From contig PHSP01000003.1 in the NCBI GenBank assembly GCA_002862125.1, forward strand, positions 558,001 to 622,000: a stretch of DNA of 64,000 nucleotides, in the 5' to 3' direction. This stretch comes from Methylobacter sp. KS41. GTDB taxonomy: Bacteria; Pseudomonadota; Gammaproteobacteria; Methylococcales; Methylomonadaceae. A program made the position numbers and the translations under genes. The notes beneath the pieces are model-generated. The model was not told the origin of the DNA, ran no database searches, and saw only the letters and a list, made by a program, of their open reading frames with translations. The number at the start of each line of letters is the position of its first letter. Positions within the stretch are counted from its first letter, which is position 1. Positions 9,648-18,560 of the stretch are shown one piece after another.

Positions 9648-9685
9648 TCGTGTTTCGGGTATTCATCTCACTTAAGGAGTTCACC

Positions 9686-10624
9686 ATGATAAAACATTAT
9701 TCAATTGCCGCCACCTTCGGCATACAAGCACCCGCCAGTCTGAAGGTCGAAGGTTTTGAGCCTGAGCAAAATCCCTATGTACCCGCTCAAAAGCCTTATG
9801 TCTTCCGGAAAGAGCATTTGCGCGATGTATTGGCCTTTTTAGGCTCACCTAATGGCGATGGCTTGTATCTGACCGGTCCTACCGGTTCCGGAAAAACCTC
9901 GTTATTGGAACAAGTTGCCGCCCGGCTGCACTGGGGCGTCCATACCGTTACCGGCCACGGCCGGATGGAACTGAACGATCTGCTCGGTCAGTACATGCTG
10001 GCCGATGGCGGCGCCATGCACTGGATCGACGGTCCGTTGACGTTGGCCGTCCGTCTGGGACATGTGCTGCTGATTAATGAAATCGACTCGGTTGACCCGG
10101 CCGAGTTGATCGGTTTGAACGAGATCGTCGAAGGCAAGCCGTTAACCCTGCCGCAGACCGGTGCAGTCATTACGCCTCACTCCAAATTCCGTTTGGCGGC
10201 CACCGGCAATAGCGTAGGTAATGGTGATCAGTCGGGCTTGTATCAGGGCGTGTTGCGTCAGAACCTCGCCTTTCTGGACCGGTTCCGGCTGATGGAAGTC
10301 GGTTACCCCGACCCTGAAGATGAAATGCAACTATTAGCCGCTGTCGTGCCGAACATGCCGGAATCGGTACGCGCAAGCATGATCAAGGTCGCCAATCAGA
10401 TCCGTAAAGTCTTTATCGGCGGTCAGGATGGCGGCGGCCTGTTGTCGGTGACGCTGTCCACCCGTGGTCTGCTGCGCTGGGCATCCCTGGTGGCGACCTT
10501 TAAAAGCGCACCGAATGCCTTGGCGTACGCCCTGGACAGAGCCTTGACCTTTAGAGCCGAAGCCTCGGAACGCGAAGCCATCCATCGCATCGCCAAGGAT
10601 GTGTTCGGGGATGATTGGGCGTGA
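9686..10624 (+). CDS. MoxR/CobS-like AAA+ ATPase
   Basis: A 312-residue AAA+ ATPase starting at the ATG behind TAAGGAG. Walker A is GPTGSGKTS near residues 63-71, Walker B is VLLINEIDS near 128-136, and arginine-rich sensor segments follow (RFRLMEVGYP, LSTRGLLRWA). The size and order fit the MoxR/CobS branch of AAA+ proteins. Members of this branch act with a VWA-domain partner to remodel protein or DNA complexes. Here the partner is the CobT-like VWA gene further down, with DUF3150 and WGR-like proteins in between, an arrangement known from SXT/R391-type elements. Confidence 0.85.
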   Translation: MIKHYSIAATFGIQAPASLKVEGFEPEQNPYVPAQKPYVFRKEHLRDVLAFLGSPNGDGLYLTGPTGSGKTSLLEQVAARLHWGVHTVTGHGRMELNDLLGQYMLADGGAMHWIDGPLTLAVRLGHVLLINEIDSVDPAELIGLNEIVEGKPLTLPQTGAVITPHSKFRLAATGNSVGNGDQSGLYQGVLRQNLAFLDRFRLMEVGYPDPEDEMQLLAAVVPNMPESVRASMIKVANQIRKVFIGGQDGGGLLSVTLSTRGLLRWASLVATFKSAPNALAYALDRALTFRAEASEREAIHRIAKDVFGDDWA

Positions 10625-10628
10625 CGTG

Positions 10629-11447
10629 ATGGCTAACTGGCGTTTATTTCGTTATCGAAACAGCGATGGCAGTGCCAAAGACTGGGCCGTGATCACCAAC
10701 CCCGACGGTTCTATTTCGACACGCTGGGGCAAAACAGCGGCCCGTTTACCCAGCGTCAATACGCGTCACGGTATCAGACAGTTCGACATCGAACGGCAGA
10801 AACAGGCCAAAGGCTATGTGTTTGTCGAAGAAGTCGAAATAGATCAAGATGGCAATGTCGCTTGGCCAGGGCAGAACGCTATGCAGATCCGGAACCCCGG
10901 CAATCAGCCAGAGGAAACCGATGAAAACCATCAAGCCGAGGCTGAACCGTTAAGGTCGCTGGTTGGAACCTTGTATTGGCATATCGACTGTAAAGTTGAT
11001 CATGAGACGGGTGCAGAACTGGGGAGCGAAGTTCGGCGCATGATAGCAGATATTCAAGCCTTGCAGAGCGATGACGTGATGCCGGAAAACGCTGCCGGCC
11101 GGGTTGTTCAAGCCGGGCAGGTCTGGGATGGCTGGCAACAGCTGCTTGACTTAACCCTGAATCAGCAAGCCTTTACCCACAGCGGCCAGATCCGGCACGC
11201 TCACGGCGTTATGCCCTGGCTGTTGTTGATGGCCTTGAAGTTCAAAGGCTATGCCGGGGTGGAGATCGGTATCGCCACTGAACACTGCCGGGAAGTGTTG
11301 GCTGATCTAAAGGCGGAACCGGAAATATTAGCCTTTTTCGGCACCGATCTCGATAGCATCCGGCCACTGGCGGAAAGGCTGGGTTTGTTGAAACCGAAAC
11401 TGAATCTTGCCTTGGTGATGGCCGGTCAGGACGATAGCTGGTTCTAA
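10629..11447 (+). CDS. WGR-like domain protein
   Basis: A 272-residue protein starting MANWRLFRYRNSDGSAKDWA only four bases after the AAA gene ends, so the two are probably co-translated. The first 80 residues resemble a WGR-like module: GSISTRWGKTAARLPS contains the Trp-Gly pair and is followed by a KGYVFVEEVEI strand. The rest is mostly helical with no known motif and ends in DDSWF. WGR-type domains bind nucleic acid in other proteins. I infer a DNA-related role next to the ATPase. Confidence 0.65.
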   Translation: MANWRLFRYRNSDGSAKDWAVITNPDGSISTRWGKTAARLPSVNTRHGIRQFDIERQKQAKGYVFVEEVEIDQDGNVAWPGQNAMQIRNPGNQPEETDENHQAEAEPLRSLVGTLYWHIDCKVDHETGAELGSEVRRMIADIQALQSDDVMPENAAGRVVQAGQVWDGWQQLLDLTLNQQAFTHSGQIRHAHGVMPWLLLMALKFKGYAGVEIGIATEHCREVLADLKAEPEILAFFGTDLDSIRPLAERLGLLKPKLNLALVMAGQDDSWF

Positions 11448-11568
11448 CCAACAGGCATTCATCATAAATCACTATGACGCATTAGCTTAATGCTCAAGCT
11501 GCAAATCCGCTAAAGATTAACAGCTGGCCAAAGATAAAGTTAGTGAGTCATTCACGTAACCCGAAAGG

Positions 11569-11600
11569 GGCATGTCAGCCCCTACGGGGTCTGGTGTGCC
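11569..11600 (+). promoter_or_regulatory. structured leader of DUF3150 gene
   Basis: GGCATGTCA (11569-11577) pairs with TGGTGTGCC (11592-11600) over nine positions using three G-U pairs, around CCCC-TAC-GGGG. The ribosome binding site AGGAGG starts 10 bases later. The use of G-U pairs while the shape is kept supports an RNA rather than a DNA function. Confidence 0.55.
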
Positions 11601-11621
11601 GCTTTCCTTTAGGAGGTATAC

Positions 11622-12842
11622 ATGTCCAAAACTGCACAAATTATCCTGGATCAGATGGTCCTGGTGAAAGTCGAAGCCACTATCTATGGCGCCCGGAAAA
11701 AACTGAAAGTAGAAGATTTAATGCTCGTCGACGGCAGCAAACTGCCGCCTAAGGATTTGGCCAGCCTGGGCTCCAAACGCTTGCTCGATCCCGACCAGCT
11801 GACCGTGTTCAATCGCCTGAAAAAAGAAGCCGAACGCATTTGTTTGCGGATAGGCACCCGTTTTCTGGGCGGCTATGCCATTCCTGCTGCCGCAGCACCC
11901 GGCATTATTGCCGAACTGGAGCGGATTGCACTGGATTTTGCGGCGGCAAAAGCAAAGTTTTTGGCCGGCTACGATGCCGCGGTCAGTGACTGGGTGGTCC
12001 GTCATCCGGAATTTGCCGGCATCATTGAAAAAGCCGTGGATTCGGTGGAGTTTGTTTCAACGCGGTTCTCGTTTGATTATCTGGTGGTCACGGTCGGTTT
12101 GCCTGAAGTATTGCCAACAGAAGACATTGTTCGTCTTGAAAGCAAAATAGGCTCCTTAAGCGAGCAGATGTTTTATGAAATCGCGGTGGATGCCCATCAG
12201 TTTATCGAACAGTCGTTGCTCGGTAAGGAGCAGGTCACCCGCAATGCGCTAAGGCCTATCAAACGCATGCGGGATAAGCTCGATGGCCTGGGTTTTCTGG
12301 ATTACCGGGTCGCGCCGGTGGTCAGCACCATTGATGATCTGCTGAAGCGAATACCCGACCGTGGGGCGATTGAAGGCCCTATTTTGCAAGAAATAATGGC
12401 CACGGCCATGTTGCTGGCTGATCCGGATAAAACCCGGCGGCATGGTCAGGGTTTGTTGTCTGCTCACGATATGCCGATGGCAATGGCTGTAGATGATGAG
12501 GCGCTTGCCAGATCTGAATCCAGCATTGCTGACGCAGATGCGGTGTTGACTGTGTCACAAAGGCAACCTGCCGTACTTGATTCAGTTGCTGAACTTGCAA
12601 ACAACAACGATACCCGATCTGCTCAGAGTCAAGAGCCATTTTCCGAGCTGTTCAAGGGGATTTTTGATGATGAGTTTGAGTTAGAAGCTGAATCTGCTCT
12701 TGGGGTAGTTACTGGGCTGAGCGCTGAGGGCCATGCAGGATCTCAAACCCACTCAAAAGGTAACGTTGATGCATTAGCACTTGAAGGTGTAACGACTGAA
12801 GACGAGTGCGAGGAGCCATCTGACCCCGATCACTGGTTCTGA
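11622..12842 (+). CDS. DUF3150 family protein
   Basis: A 406-residue protein with the DUF3150 opening (MVLVKVEATIYGARKKLKVED) and GTRFLGGYAIPAAAAP. The middle is helical. The last 120 residues are acidic, low in structure and end in DPDHWF, much as the previous two products end in -DSWF and -DFWF. This shared aromatic tail (YqaJ protein ends CDFWF, WGR protein DDSWF, this one DHWF) may be a docking peptide. DUF3150 genes usually lie beside CobS-like ATPase and CobT-like VWA genes on conjugative elements; the biochemical role is unknown. Confidence 0.82.
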   Translation: MSKTAQIILDQMVLVKVEATIYGARKKLKVEDLMLVDGSKLPPKDLASLGSKRLLDPDQLTVFNRLKKEAERICLRIGTRFLGGYAIPAAAAPGIIAELERIALDFAAAKAKFLAGYDAAVSDWVVRHPEFAGIIEKAVDSVEFVSTRFSFDYLVVTVGLPEVLPTEDIVRLESKIGSLSEQMFYEIAVDAHQFIEQSLLGKEQVTRNALRPIKRMRDKLDGLGFLDYRVAPVVSTIDDLLKRIPDRGAIEGPILQEIMATAMLLADPDKTRRHGQGLLSAHDMPMAMAVDDEALARSESSIADADAVLTVSQRQPAVLDSVAELANNNDTRSAQSQEPFSELFKGIFDDEFELEAESALGVVTGLSAEGHAGSQTHSKGNVDALALEGVTTEDECEEPSDPDHWF

Positions 12843-12868
12843 TTGTTCCCATTTTTATAACCCACCGG

Positions 12869-12903
12869 GGCAAACTAGGGTCCCGGCGGGGCTGTGGTTT
12901 GCC
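12869..12903 (+). promoter_or_regulatory. structured leader of VWA gene
   Basis: GGCAAACTA (12869-12877) pairs with TGGTTTGCC (12895-12903), nine pairs with one G-U, around a CCC-GGC-GGG hairpin. The start codon is 33 bases further on behind AGAGGAG. It is the fourth copy of the same layout in the block. Confidence 0.55.
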
Positions 12904-13763
12904 TCTTAGTTATCTTTAAGACAAGAGGAGTCAACCATGAAAAATAAAACCTTACACCATGCATTTCCCATTGTCGCTGCCGCGCTTGGCAACCGTTTCG
13001 GTATCAAGGTCTGTGTCGGCGGCGATCAGGCCTTCACGAACGGCAAGACGATTCAATTGCCGGCCTACTCCGGCGATGATCCGGATTATCAGGCGGTTGC
13101 CTGGGGCTTGCTGGCCCATGAAGCGGCGCATATCCGCTATTCAGACTTCAGCCTGGCTTTTGGCGGTTCGGTGTTACGCCGGCGTTTATCCGGCGCCATT
13201 GAAGATGTCAGGATCGAACATGAACTGGCGAAAGACTTTCCAGGTACCCGGCTGACGTTGAGAACGGTCATTGAAAACATGATCGTGAAAGGCGATTTTA
13301 GTGCCAACACGACAGCTGATCACCCCGCCAATATCTTGTATGGCTATGTCCTGAAAAGCCTGCGTGCGCGGGTGCTGGGACAAACGGCTTTGCAGCCTTT
13401 GGTTGAGCAGACGGAAATAGCCCTCAAGGCAATCTTTCCCAACGGTGCGGTCATACGGCTGCAAGGCTTGTTGTCTGAAGTACCCGAGGGCCTGACGGCA
13501 GAACGGGATTGTCTGAATTTGGCGGACCGTATCCTGACCATGATTGAGCAGGAAGTCGGGCAGCAAGAGCAGAACCAGCAGTCATCGGTCTCGTCTGCGT
13601 CGGACGATACGAAAGATGCAGATGATCAAGAGGAATCGGAACAAACAGATCCGGAGCCAACGGAGCAAGCGGATGACTCAACTAACAAACCGGAAGCTGT
13701 AGAGCAGAACGCACCGGAAGTTAATCCAGTGGGTGGGAAAGCCGGGACATCGGGCGATCTTAC

Positions 13764-14966
13764 CAGGGCAATCGCACTTAAAAACACTTGAAAATAGAAT
13801 TTAGATGAGGTAATAAGTCTATCATTTTGATTCTAAATGATTGCAAAACCTACACCATCTATAATTCATCACTTTTCGAGTATTAAAGACCCGAGGGTAA
13901 ACAGACAAAAGAAGCATCAGTTGCAAGATATTTTCTTTATCAGCATCTGCGCTGTGATTTGTGGAGCTGATAACTGGGTTGCTATTGAAGAATTTGGGCG
14001 TGCAAAAGAGGAGTGGTTTACTGAAGTGCTTGGTTTAAAGCATGGCATACCCTCGCACGACACCTTTGGTGAAGTTTATGCCGCTATTGATACCGAACAC
14101 TTTAGCAGCTGTTTTTCTCGCTGGATTGCTGACCTAGCCAAGCTAACCGAAGGCGAAGTGATTGCGATCGATGGCAAGTGCTTAAGGCGCAGCATAGACA
14201 AGGCTTCAAAAAAAGCCGCTATCTACATGGTCAGTGCCTGGGCGCAACAGAATAACCTGGTTTTAGGCCAAGTTAAAGTTGACGATAAATCGAATGAAAT
14301 CACGGCTATTCCCAAGTTACTGTCACGGCTGGATATAGCGGGAGCAGTGATTACTATCGATGCGATGGGTTGCCAAAAGAAAATAGCCGAACAGATTAAA
14401 CGACAAGGCGGCGATTATGTGTTTAGCCTGAAAGGCAATCAGGGTAATCTGCATGACGATGTTAAAACATTTTTTACTTCGTCTTTATCCCAGCTGGTTA
14501 CCGCTGTTAGCTATGAAGGTGAGCATGGCCGAATCGAAACACGTTCGATTCGAGCAACCGCCGATATAGCCTGGTTACAAGAGCGGCATAATTGGGACAG
14601 TCTGCAAAGCATTATCGCCGTCACTGCCAAAAGAGAAATCGGCGACAAAGTTACTGAGGAAACACGCTATTTTATCAGCAGCCTTAATGCGAATGATCCA
14701 AAGCGATTAGAGCGTGTGGTGCGAGCGCATTGGGCAATTGAAAACAATCTTCATTGGGTTCTTGATATTGCCTTTGATGAAGATAGCAATCGAGCTCGCA
14801 AGGGGCATAGCGCTGCGAACCTGGCGGTGATACGGCATATCGCTCTGAATCTGATCAAGACTGAAAAAACAGCTAAGGTCGGCGTCAAGATCAAACGATT
14901 AAAGGCCGGATGGGACAACGATTATTTACTTCGTGTCATGGGGATAATTTAAGCGCGATTGCCCTG
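13764..14966 (+). mobile_element. ISAs1-family insertion sequence
   Basis: The element is 1203 bp with near-perfect 18-bp ends: CAGGGCAATCGCACTTAA at the left and the complement of CAGGGCAATCGCGCTTAA at the right. A perfect 10-bp target duplication, GCGATCTTAC, lies at 13754-13763 and 14967-14976. The duplication is unmutated, so the insertion is probably recent. Confidence 0.95.
13837..14952 (+). CDS. ISAs1-family transposase
   Basis: A 371-residue DDE transposase of the ISAs1 (H-repeat) family: HHFSSIKDPRVNRQKKHQL opening, VIAIDGKCLRRS with the first Asp, ITIDAMGCQKKIAEQI with the second, VFSLKGNQGNLH, and RAHWAIENNLHWVLDIAFDE with the Glu. Length and motifs are intact, so it should be functional. 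It is transcribed in the same direction as the gene it disrupts. Confidence 0.95.
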   Translation: MIAKPTPSIIHHFSSIKDPRVNRQKKHQLQDIFFISICAVICGADNWVAIEEFGRAKEEWFTEVLGLKHGIPSHDTFGEVYAAIDTEHFSSCFSRWIADLAKLTEGEVIAIDGKCLRRSIDKASKKAAIYMVSAWAQQNNLVLGQVKVDDKSNEITAIPKLLSRLDIAGAVITIDAMGCQKKIAEQIKRQGGDYVFSLKGNQGNLHDDVKTFFTSSLSQLVTAVSYEGEHGRIETRSIRATADIAWLQERHNWDSLQSIIAVTAKREIGDKVTEETRYFISSLNANDPKRLERVVRAHWAIENNLHWVLDIAFDEDSNRARKGHSAANLAVIRHIALNLIKTEKTAKVGVKIKRLKAGWDNDYLLRVMGII

Positions 14967-16064
14967 GCGATCTTACTCATAACAGCGACACGGAAACACT
15001 AGCTCACAGCCAGGTCTTGGCCGCTTTATTAACGGCGGGCAACGGCGATATCGATCAGGATGTATTCGAAACCCTCAAAGCGGCTTTGGCGTTGGCGCCT
15101 GATAGCGTTGGTGCGCTGGTTATGCCCTTGGGCAACGAGCCGCCTTGGGATGAACAGGCCGGTTTGAATTTGTTTACTCAGGTGCAAAGCGAATCGGTGA
15201 AAATCCGTGCTGCTTTGCAAGGCCTGGTGCAATCTCAAACTATGAACCGTACCCGGCATGCGAACCGGGGCCGGCGCATGGATGGCAAGCGCTTGCATCG
15301 CTTGTCCTCAGGTGATGCCAAGGTGTTTCTGCGCAGCAGGGTAAAAGCCTCGCCGAATACCGCTATTCATCTATTGCTCGATAAGTCCGACAGCATGAGT
15401 TATCCGTTAGTGGATAGCCAGGGTAATCAACTGGGTACCCGTCTGCCGGTAGCATTGGCAGCGAGTTTGGCGCTGGCCCTGGCGTTGGAAGGGCTATTGG
15501 GGGTCAATCCCGGTATCACCGCGTTTCCGGGTGGCCATGATGAGTCGGTGTACCGCTTGTTGGAACACGGCCAGCGGGTCCGGCCGCGAGCGGGCGCCTT
15601 TGCCTTGTCGGCCTCGGGCAGTACGCCGATGACCGAAGCTATCTGGTTTGGCGCGGCGTCCCTGTTACGTTGCCGGGAACCCCGCAAAGTGCTGTTAGTC
15701 ATGACCGACGGCCAGCCAAACGATCACTTAAGCACGCTGGAAATCTTGCAGCGCTGCCGTGATAGCGGTATCGAAACCGTAGGTATCGGCTTGGGCATTG
15801 ATGTCAGTCATTTGTTTCCTGCCGCCATTGCCATTTATGAACTACAGGAACTAAGAACACAGTTATTCGAGCTGTCGAAAGCGGTGTTGCTGGCCGCGTA
15901 AGCGTTGTTATCTGTAACCGGGCAGCCGGAATAGTCTTTCTTTCTTGCCCCCATTAATCCAGCACTTTCCTCAACCCAGCCTTTTCTCAACCCAGCACTT
16001 TCCTAACCCCAACTTATTACCAACTTCCTATCAGTTGGTTCATTCACCTAACCGGAGATCTTTC

Positions 16065-16577
16065 ATGGACAAAATAACTAATGACACAGCGGCAGCCTAT
16101 AAAACCACGATACCCGAGGTTTTTGATTTAGCGGTGGCCACCCAAACCGCTTTACAGCTGCTTTCTGAAGAACTGCAACGGCAAAATTTACATGCCACAG
16201 TCGCCGCCTTCACGGCGCCGGAGATTGTAAAAAATTATCTGACCCTTTCTCTCGCCCTGGAAGAGCGGGAACATTTCCATGTCTTGTTCCTCAACAACCA
16301 GCACCAGCTCCTGCAGGATGACCGGCTGTTTAGCGGCACCATCGATGGCGCTTCGGTTTACCCCCGTGAGGTGGTGAAACAAGCGCTGCATTGTAACGCC
16401 GCGGCAGTCATTCTCGCCCACAATCATCCCTCAGGGATTTGTGTCCCCAGTGAAGCCGATAGAGGCATTACCTGCAAGCTTAAACAGGCCCTGGCCACGG
16501 TAGACATCCGCGTCCTTGATCACATTATTGTCGGGCACCTGGACACCTATTCCTTCGCTGAACATGGCGCACTGTAA
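16065..16577 (+). CDS. radC: RadC-like JAB domain protein
   Basis: A 170-residue protein made almost only of the RadC JAB/MPN domain. The metal-binding motif is complete: a Glu in [13 protein letters not shown], then [14 protein letters not shown] near residues 118-131, then DHIIVG. The N-terminal helix-hairpin-helix of chromosomal RadC is absent, as is usual for the copies carried by plasmids, phages and integrative elements. The ATG at 16065 is chosen because CCGGAGAT precedes it. A CCAACT/AGTTGG hairpin and short CCCAGCACTTTCC repeats lie just upstream. The role of these proteins is uncertain in spite of the old repair name. Confidence 0.88.
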   Translation: MDKITNDTAAAYKTTIPEVFDLAVATQTALQLLSEELQRQNLHATVAAFTAPEIVKNYLTLSLALEEREHFHVLFLNNQHQLLQDDRLFSGTIDGASVYPREVVKQALHCNAAAVILAHNHPSGICVPSEADRGITCKLKQALATVDIRVLDHIIVGHLDTYSFAEHGAL

Positions 16578-16717
16578 TGGCCTGGTATGGCAATCATTAT
16601 TGCTGCCCTGACTGCCGGCAGGAATGGCAGGACGAATGGGATTGCGCCTGTAATGATCGTTGCCCAATCTGCAATAAAGAGATCGAATCTGATACAAGCG
16701 TTTTGCTTGAATCTTAA
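16577..16717 (+). CDS. 46-residue cysteine-rich protein
   Basis: A short frame that starts inside the radC stop (TAATG) and is thus coupled to it. The product, [20 protein letters not shown] then WDCACNDRCPICNKEIESD, has seven cysteines in CxxC-type pairs (CCPDC, CAC, CPIC), enough for one or two zinc ribbons. Similar tiny zinc-ribbon proteins are common on phages and plasmids and may bind nucleic acid. The regular cysteine spacing argues for a real gene. Confidence 0.65.
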   Translation: MAWYGNHYCCPDCRQEWQDEWDCACNDRCPICNKEIESDTSVLLES

Positions 16718-16778
16718 CCCTGCTGGTGGCTGCGTCCTGTTGGGACGCGGTCTCTTGCTAACATCTTAGGAGTACCCC

Positions 16779-17183
16779 ATGAAACAAAAATTCGTCGTCT
16801 CGTATCAGCTCGACTACATCCACAGCGTCTCGGTGGGTATTGAAGCCCAGGATCAAGCCGAGGCGCTGCAGCTCGCCGAACAGGCCTTCAACGAGGCGGT
16901 CATCTGGGACGATAGCGAAACCATGCCGTTATTGTCCGATGATTACTATGAAGCGGGTGACGAGGCTATGGTCTGGGAATGCGAACCCGTCGAACAGTAC
17001 CCAGAACCCGATTACTCGGTGCAGCGCTTACAGCAGGAACAGGCCGCCTTCCGGGTGTGCCGGGGCTTGATCGAAGCGTATCAACAGGGCGATGGGTCCG
17101 GCGGATCGATTGCCTGGGAGGACCTGGATCAACTGCTGCCCCTGGCGTTGGAAGCCGTGTCCAAAAAATCGCTGGAAAGCTAG
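16779..17183 (+). CDS. hypothetical acidic protein
   Basis: A 134-residue acidic protein (MKQKFVVSYQLDYIHSVSVG...) with no motif I recognise. Its first 50 residues could form a small alpha/beta fold typical of mobile-element accessory proteins. Start is backed by TTAGGAG. A hairpin GCGTCC/GGGACGC lies 20-50 bases upstream, similar to the leader of the next gene, which suggests both are regulated the same way. Confidence 0.6.
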   Translation: MKQKFVVSYQLDYIHSVSVGIEAQDQAEALQLAEQAFNEAVIWDDSETMPLLSDDYYEAGDEAMVWECEPVEQYPEPDYSVQRLQQEQAAFRVCRGLIEAYQQGDGSGGSIAWEDLDQLLPLALEAVSKKSLES

Positions 17184-17279
17184 GCGGTAAGTAGTTTCGC
17201 CACCACCGCGTTTTTAACCTTGCAGGAAGCTGCGTCCTATTCGGACGTGGTTCCTTGCCAATCTCACAGGAGCACGACA

Positions 17280-17651
17280 ATGACCCTGCTTGAATTAGCG
17301 AAATTTAAAGCCGGACTGGAGCAATTTACCGGTACTGAGCATTATTACTTTAACCCCTTGTATCAGGACATGCACTATACCGATGGCGTCAAGTATCTTG
17401 CGGGCAAAGCCTGCGCCTATTGGTTGCTGGATATGATTGGCGCCGAGTTCTTTCCCAAGCAGAAATCCGGCGACTGGGATAGCTTCGTGGTCATCAAGCT
17501 GGTGGTCGAAGCAAGCTCAATGGCGATCAGTGTCCAGGATGGGAATCATAATGAATATCGGCACAAAACCATCCCGTTCACGGATTTCCCTGAAGGTGAA
17601 TGGGCGTTATGGCTGATTGATGGGGTTTTGTTGCTGCCTTCGGAGTATTGA
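17280..17651 (+). CDS. DUF6876-like protein
   Basis: A 123-residue protein starting MTLLELAKFKAGLEQFTGTE behind ACAGGAG. The conserved GTEHYYFNPLYQDMHYTDGVKYLA and CAYWLLDMI stretch matches the DUF6876 family as I remember it, which occurs mainly on plasmids and integrative elements. No catalytic site is evident. The leader 17223-17261 forms TGCGTCC/GGACGTG inside an outer GCAGGAAGC/GTTCCTTGC stem with one mismatch. Confidence 0.65.
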   Translation: MTLLELAKFKAGLEQFTGTEHYYFNPLYQDMHYTDGVKYLAGKACAYWLLDMIGAEFFPKQKSGDWDSFVVIKLVVEASSMAISVQDGNHNEYRHKTIPFTDFPEGEWALWLIDGVLLLPSEY

Positions 17652-17830
17652 CTCAGCACACTCAATCGACACAACTCCCCCGGTATTAACAACAGACCGG
17701 CCAATGTGCTGCGGCCCCTGGCCATTTCCTCAATTGGGTCAAGGCTAGACAGACCAACAAATACCCCCGCTTTAATTGAACCCGAGCCACCTAAGTCCCG
17801 ATGGCTCATTAACCTTATTGGAGATTGGCA

Positions 17831-18382
17831 ATGACTTTCACCTTACGCATTGTTCAAGACGACGAGCCTTTAAATCCTCGTCTCGAATACGACAACCTTG
17901 GCAGGATGATCTGCTTTCACAAGCGCTATAACCTGGGCGATGAACATAACATCGACTTTTCTGATTTTAACGGTTGGGATGAACTGAAAGCGCATCTCAT
18001 CAAGCAGCATGATGCCGCTATCATCCTGCCCTTATTTCTTTATGACCATTCGGGTATCACCTTACAAACAACCCCTTTTAGCTGTCCTTGGGATTCGGGT
18101 CAAATCGGTTTCATTTACATGGCTAGAACAATCCTCCTCAATGCGGCGCCCGGACAGCCGAAGATCCTGACCAAAGCCGCGAAAGCCTGGGCAGCTCAGT
18201 GCTTATTAACGGAAGTGCAGAGTTATGACCAGTACCTGACTGGCGATGTGTGGGGCTATGTCATCGAAGATTCAGAAAGTAATGAGATTGAATCCTGCTG
18301 GGGTTTTTATGGGGAGAGCTATTGCAAGTCTGAAGGCGAAGACGCGCTGGCTCGCTTGATGACACGGAAGGAGGCCGCATGA
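17831..18382 (+). CDS. hypothetical protein of the mobile block
   Basis: A 183-residue protein, starting at the ATG at 17831 behind TTGGAGAT rather than at the TTG six bases upstream. It contains DNLGRMICFHKRYNLGDEHN and a middle part GITLQTTPFSCPWDSGQIGF that I associate with uncharacterised proteins of conjugative elements. The end (WGFYGESYCKSEGEDALARL) is also of this type. No enzymatic motif is visible. A GAGCCA/TGGCTC hairpin precedes it. Confidence 0.62.
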   Translation: MTFTLRIVQDDEPLNPRLEYDNLGRMICFHKRYNLGDEHNIDFSDFNGWDELKAHLIKQHDAAIILPLFLYDHSGITLQTTPFSCPWDSGQIGFIYMARTILLNAAPGQPKILTKAAKAWAAQCLLTEVQSYDQYLTGDVWGYVIEDSESNEIESCWGFYGESYCKSEGEDALARLMTRKEAA

Positions 18383-18560
18383 GTACATTGATCTAAAAGC
18401 TAGAAGCTAACACTAAAAGCAAAAAAATATCCGCAAATACCGTAACACCATCCTGCTTTAACCTCTTTAACCCGCCCCAGGGAGATGAATCGCTGCTCCT
18501 TTTGGGGGCTTAGTCTATTCATTGACCTGGGGTCATTTTTTTATTACCCGGAGATGAACC

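Larger units (their letters stand above)
12937..15901 (+). pseudogene. CobT-like VWA protein, split by ISAs1
   Basis: The 5' part (12937-13763) has a metalloprotease-like HEAAH motif (WGLLAHEAAHIRYSD), an IEDVRIEHELAK helix and an acidic linker. The 3' part (14977-15901) has a von Willebrand A domain with a MIDAS-like LLLDKSDSMSYPL, then SGSTPMTEA and VLLVMTDGQPNDH. Taking out the insertion and one copy of the 10-bp duplication gives one 583-residue frame (TSGDLTHNSDTETLAHSQ at the join). CobT-like VWA proteins act with the MoxR/CobS ATPase encoded at 9686. The 3' piece could be made from an internal start near 15017, leaving a VWA domain without the HEAAH part. Confidence 0.88.
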
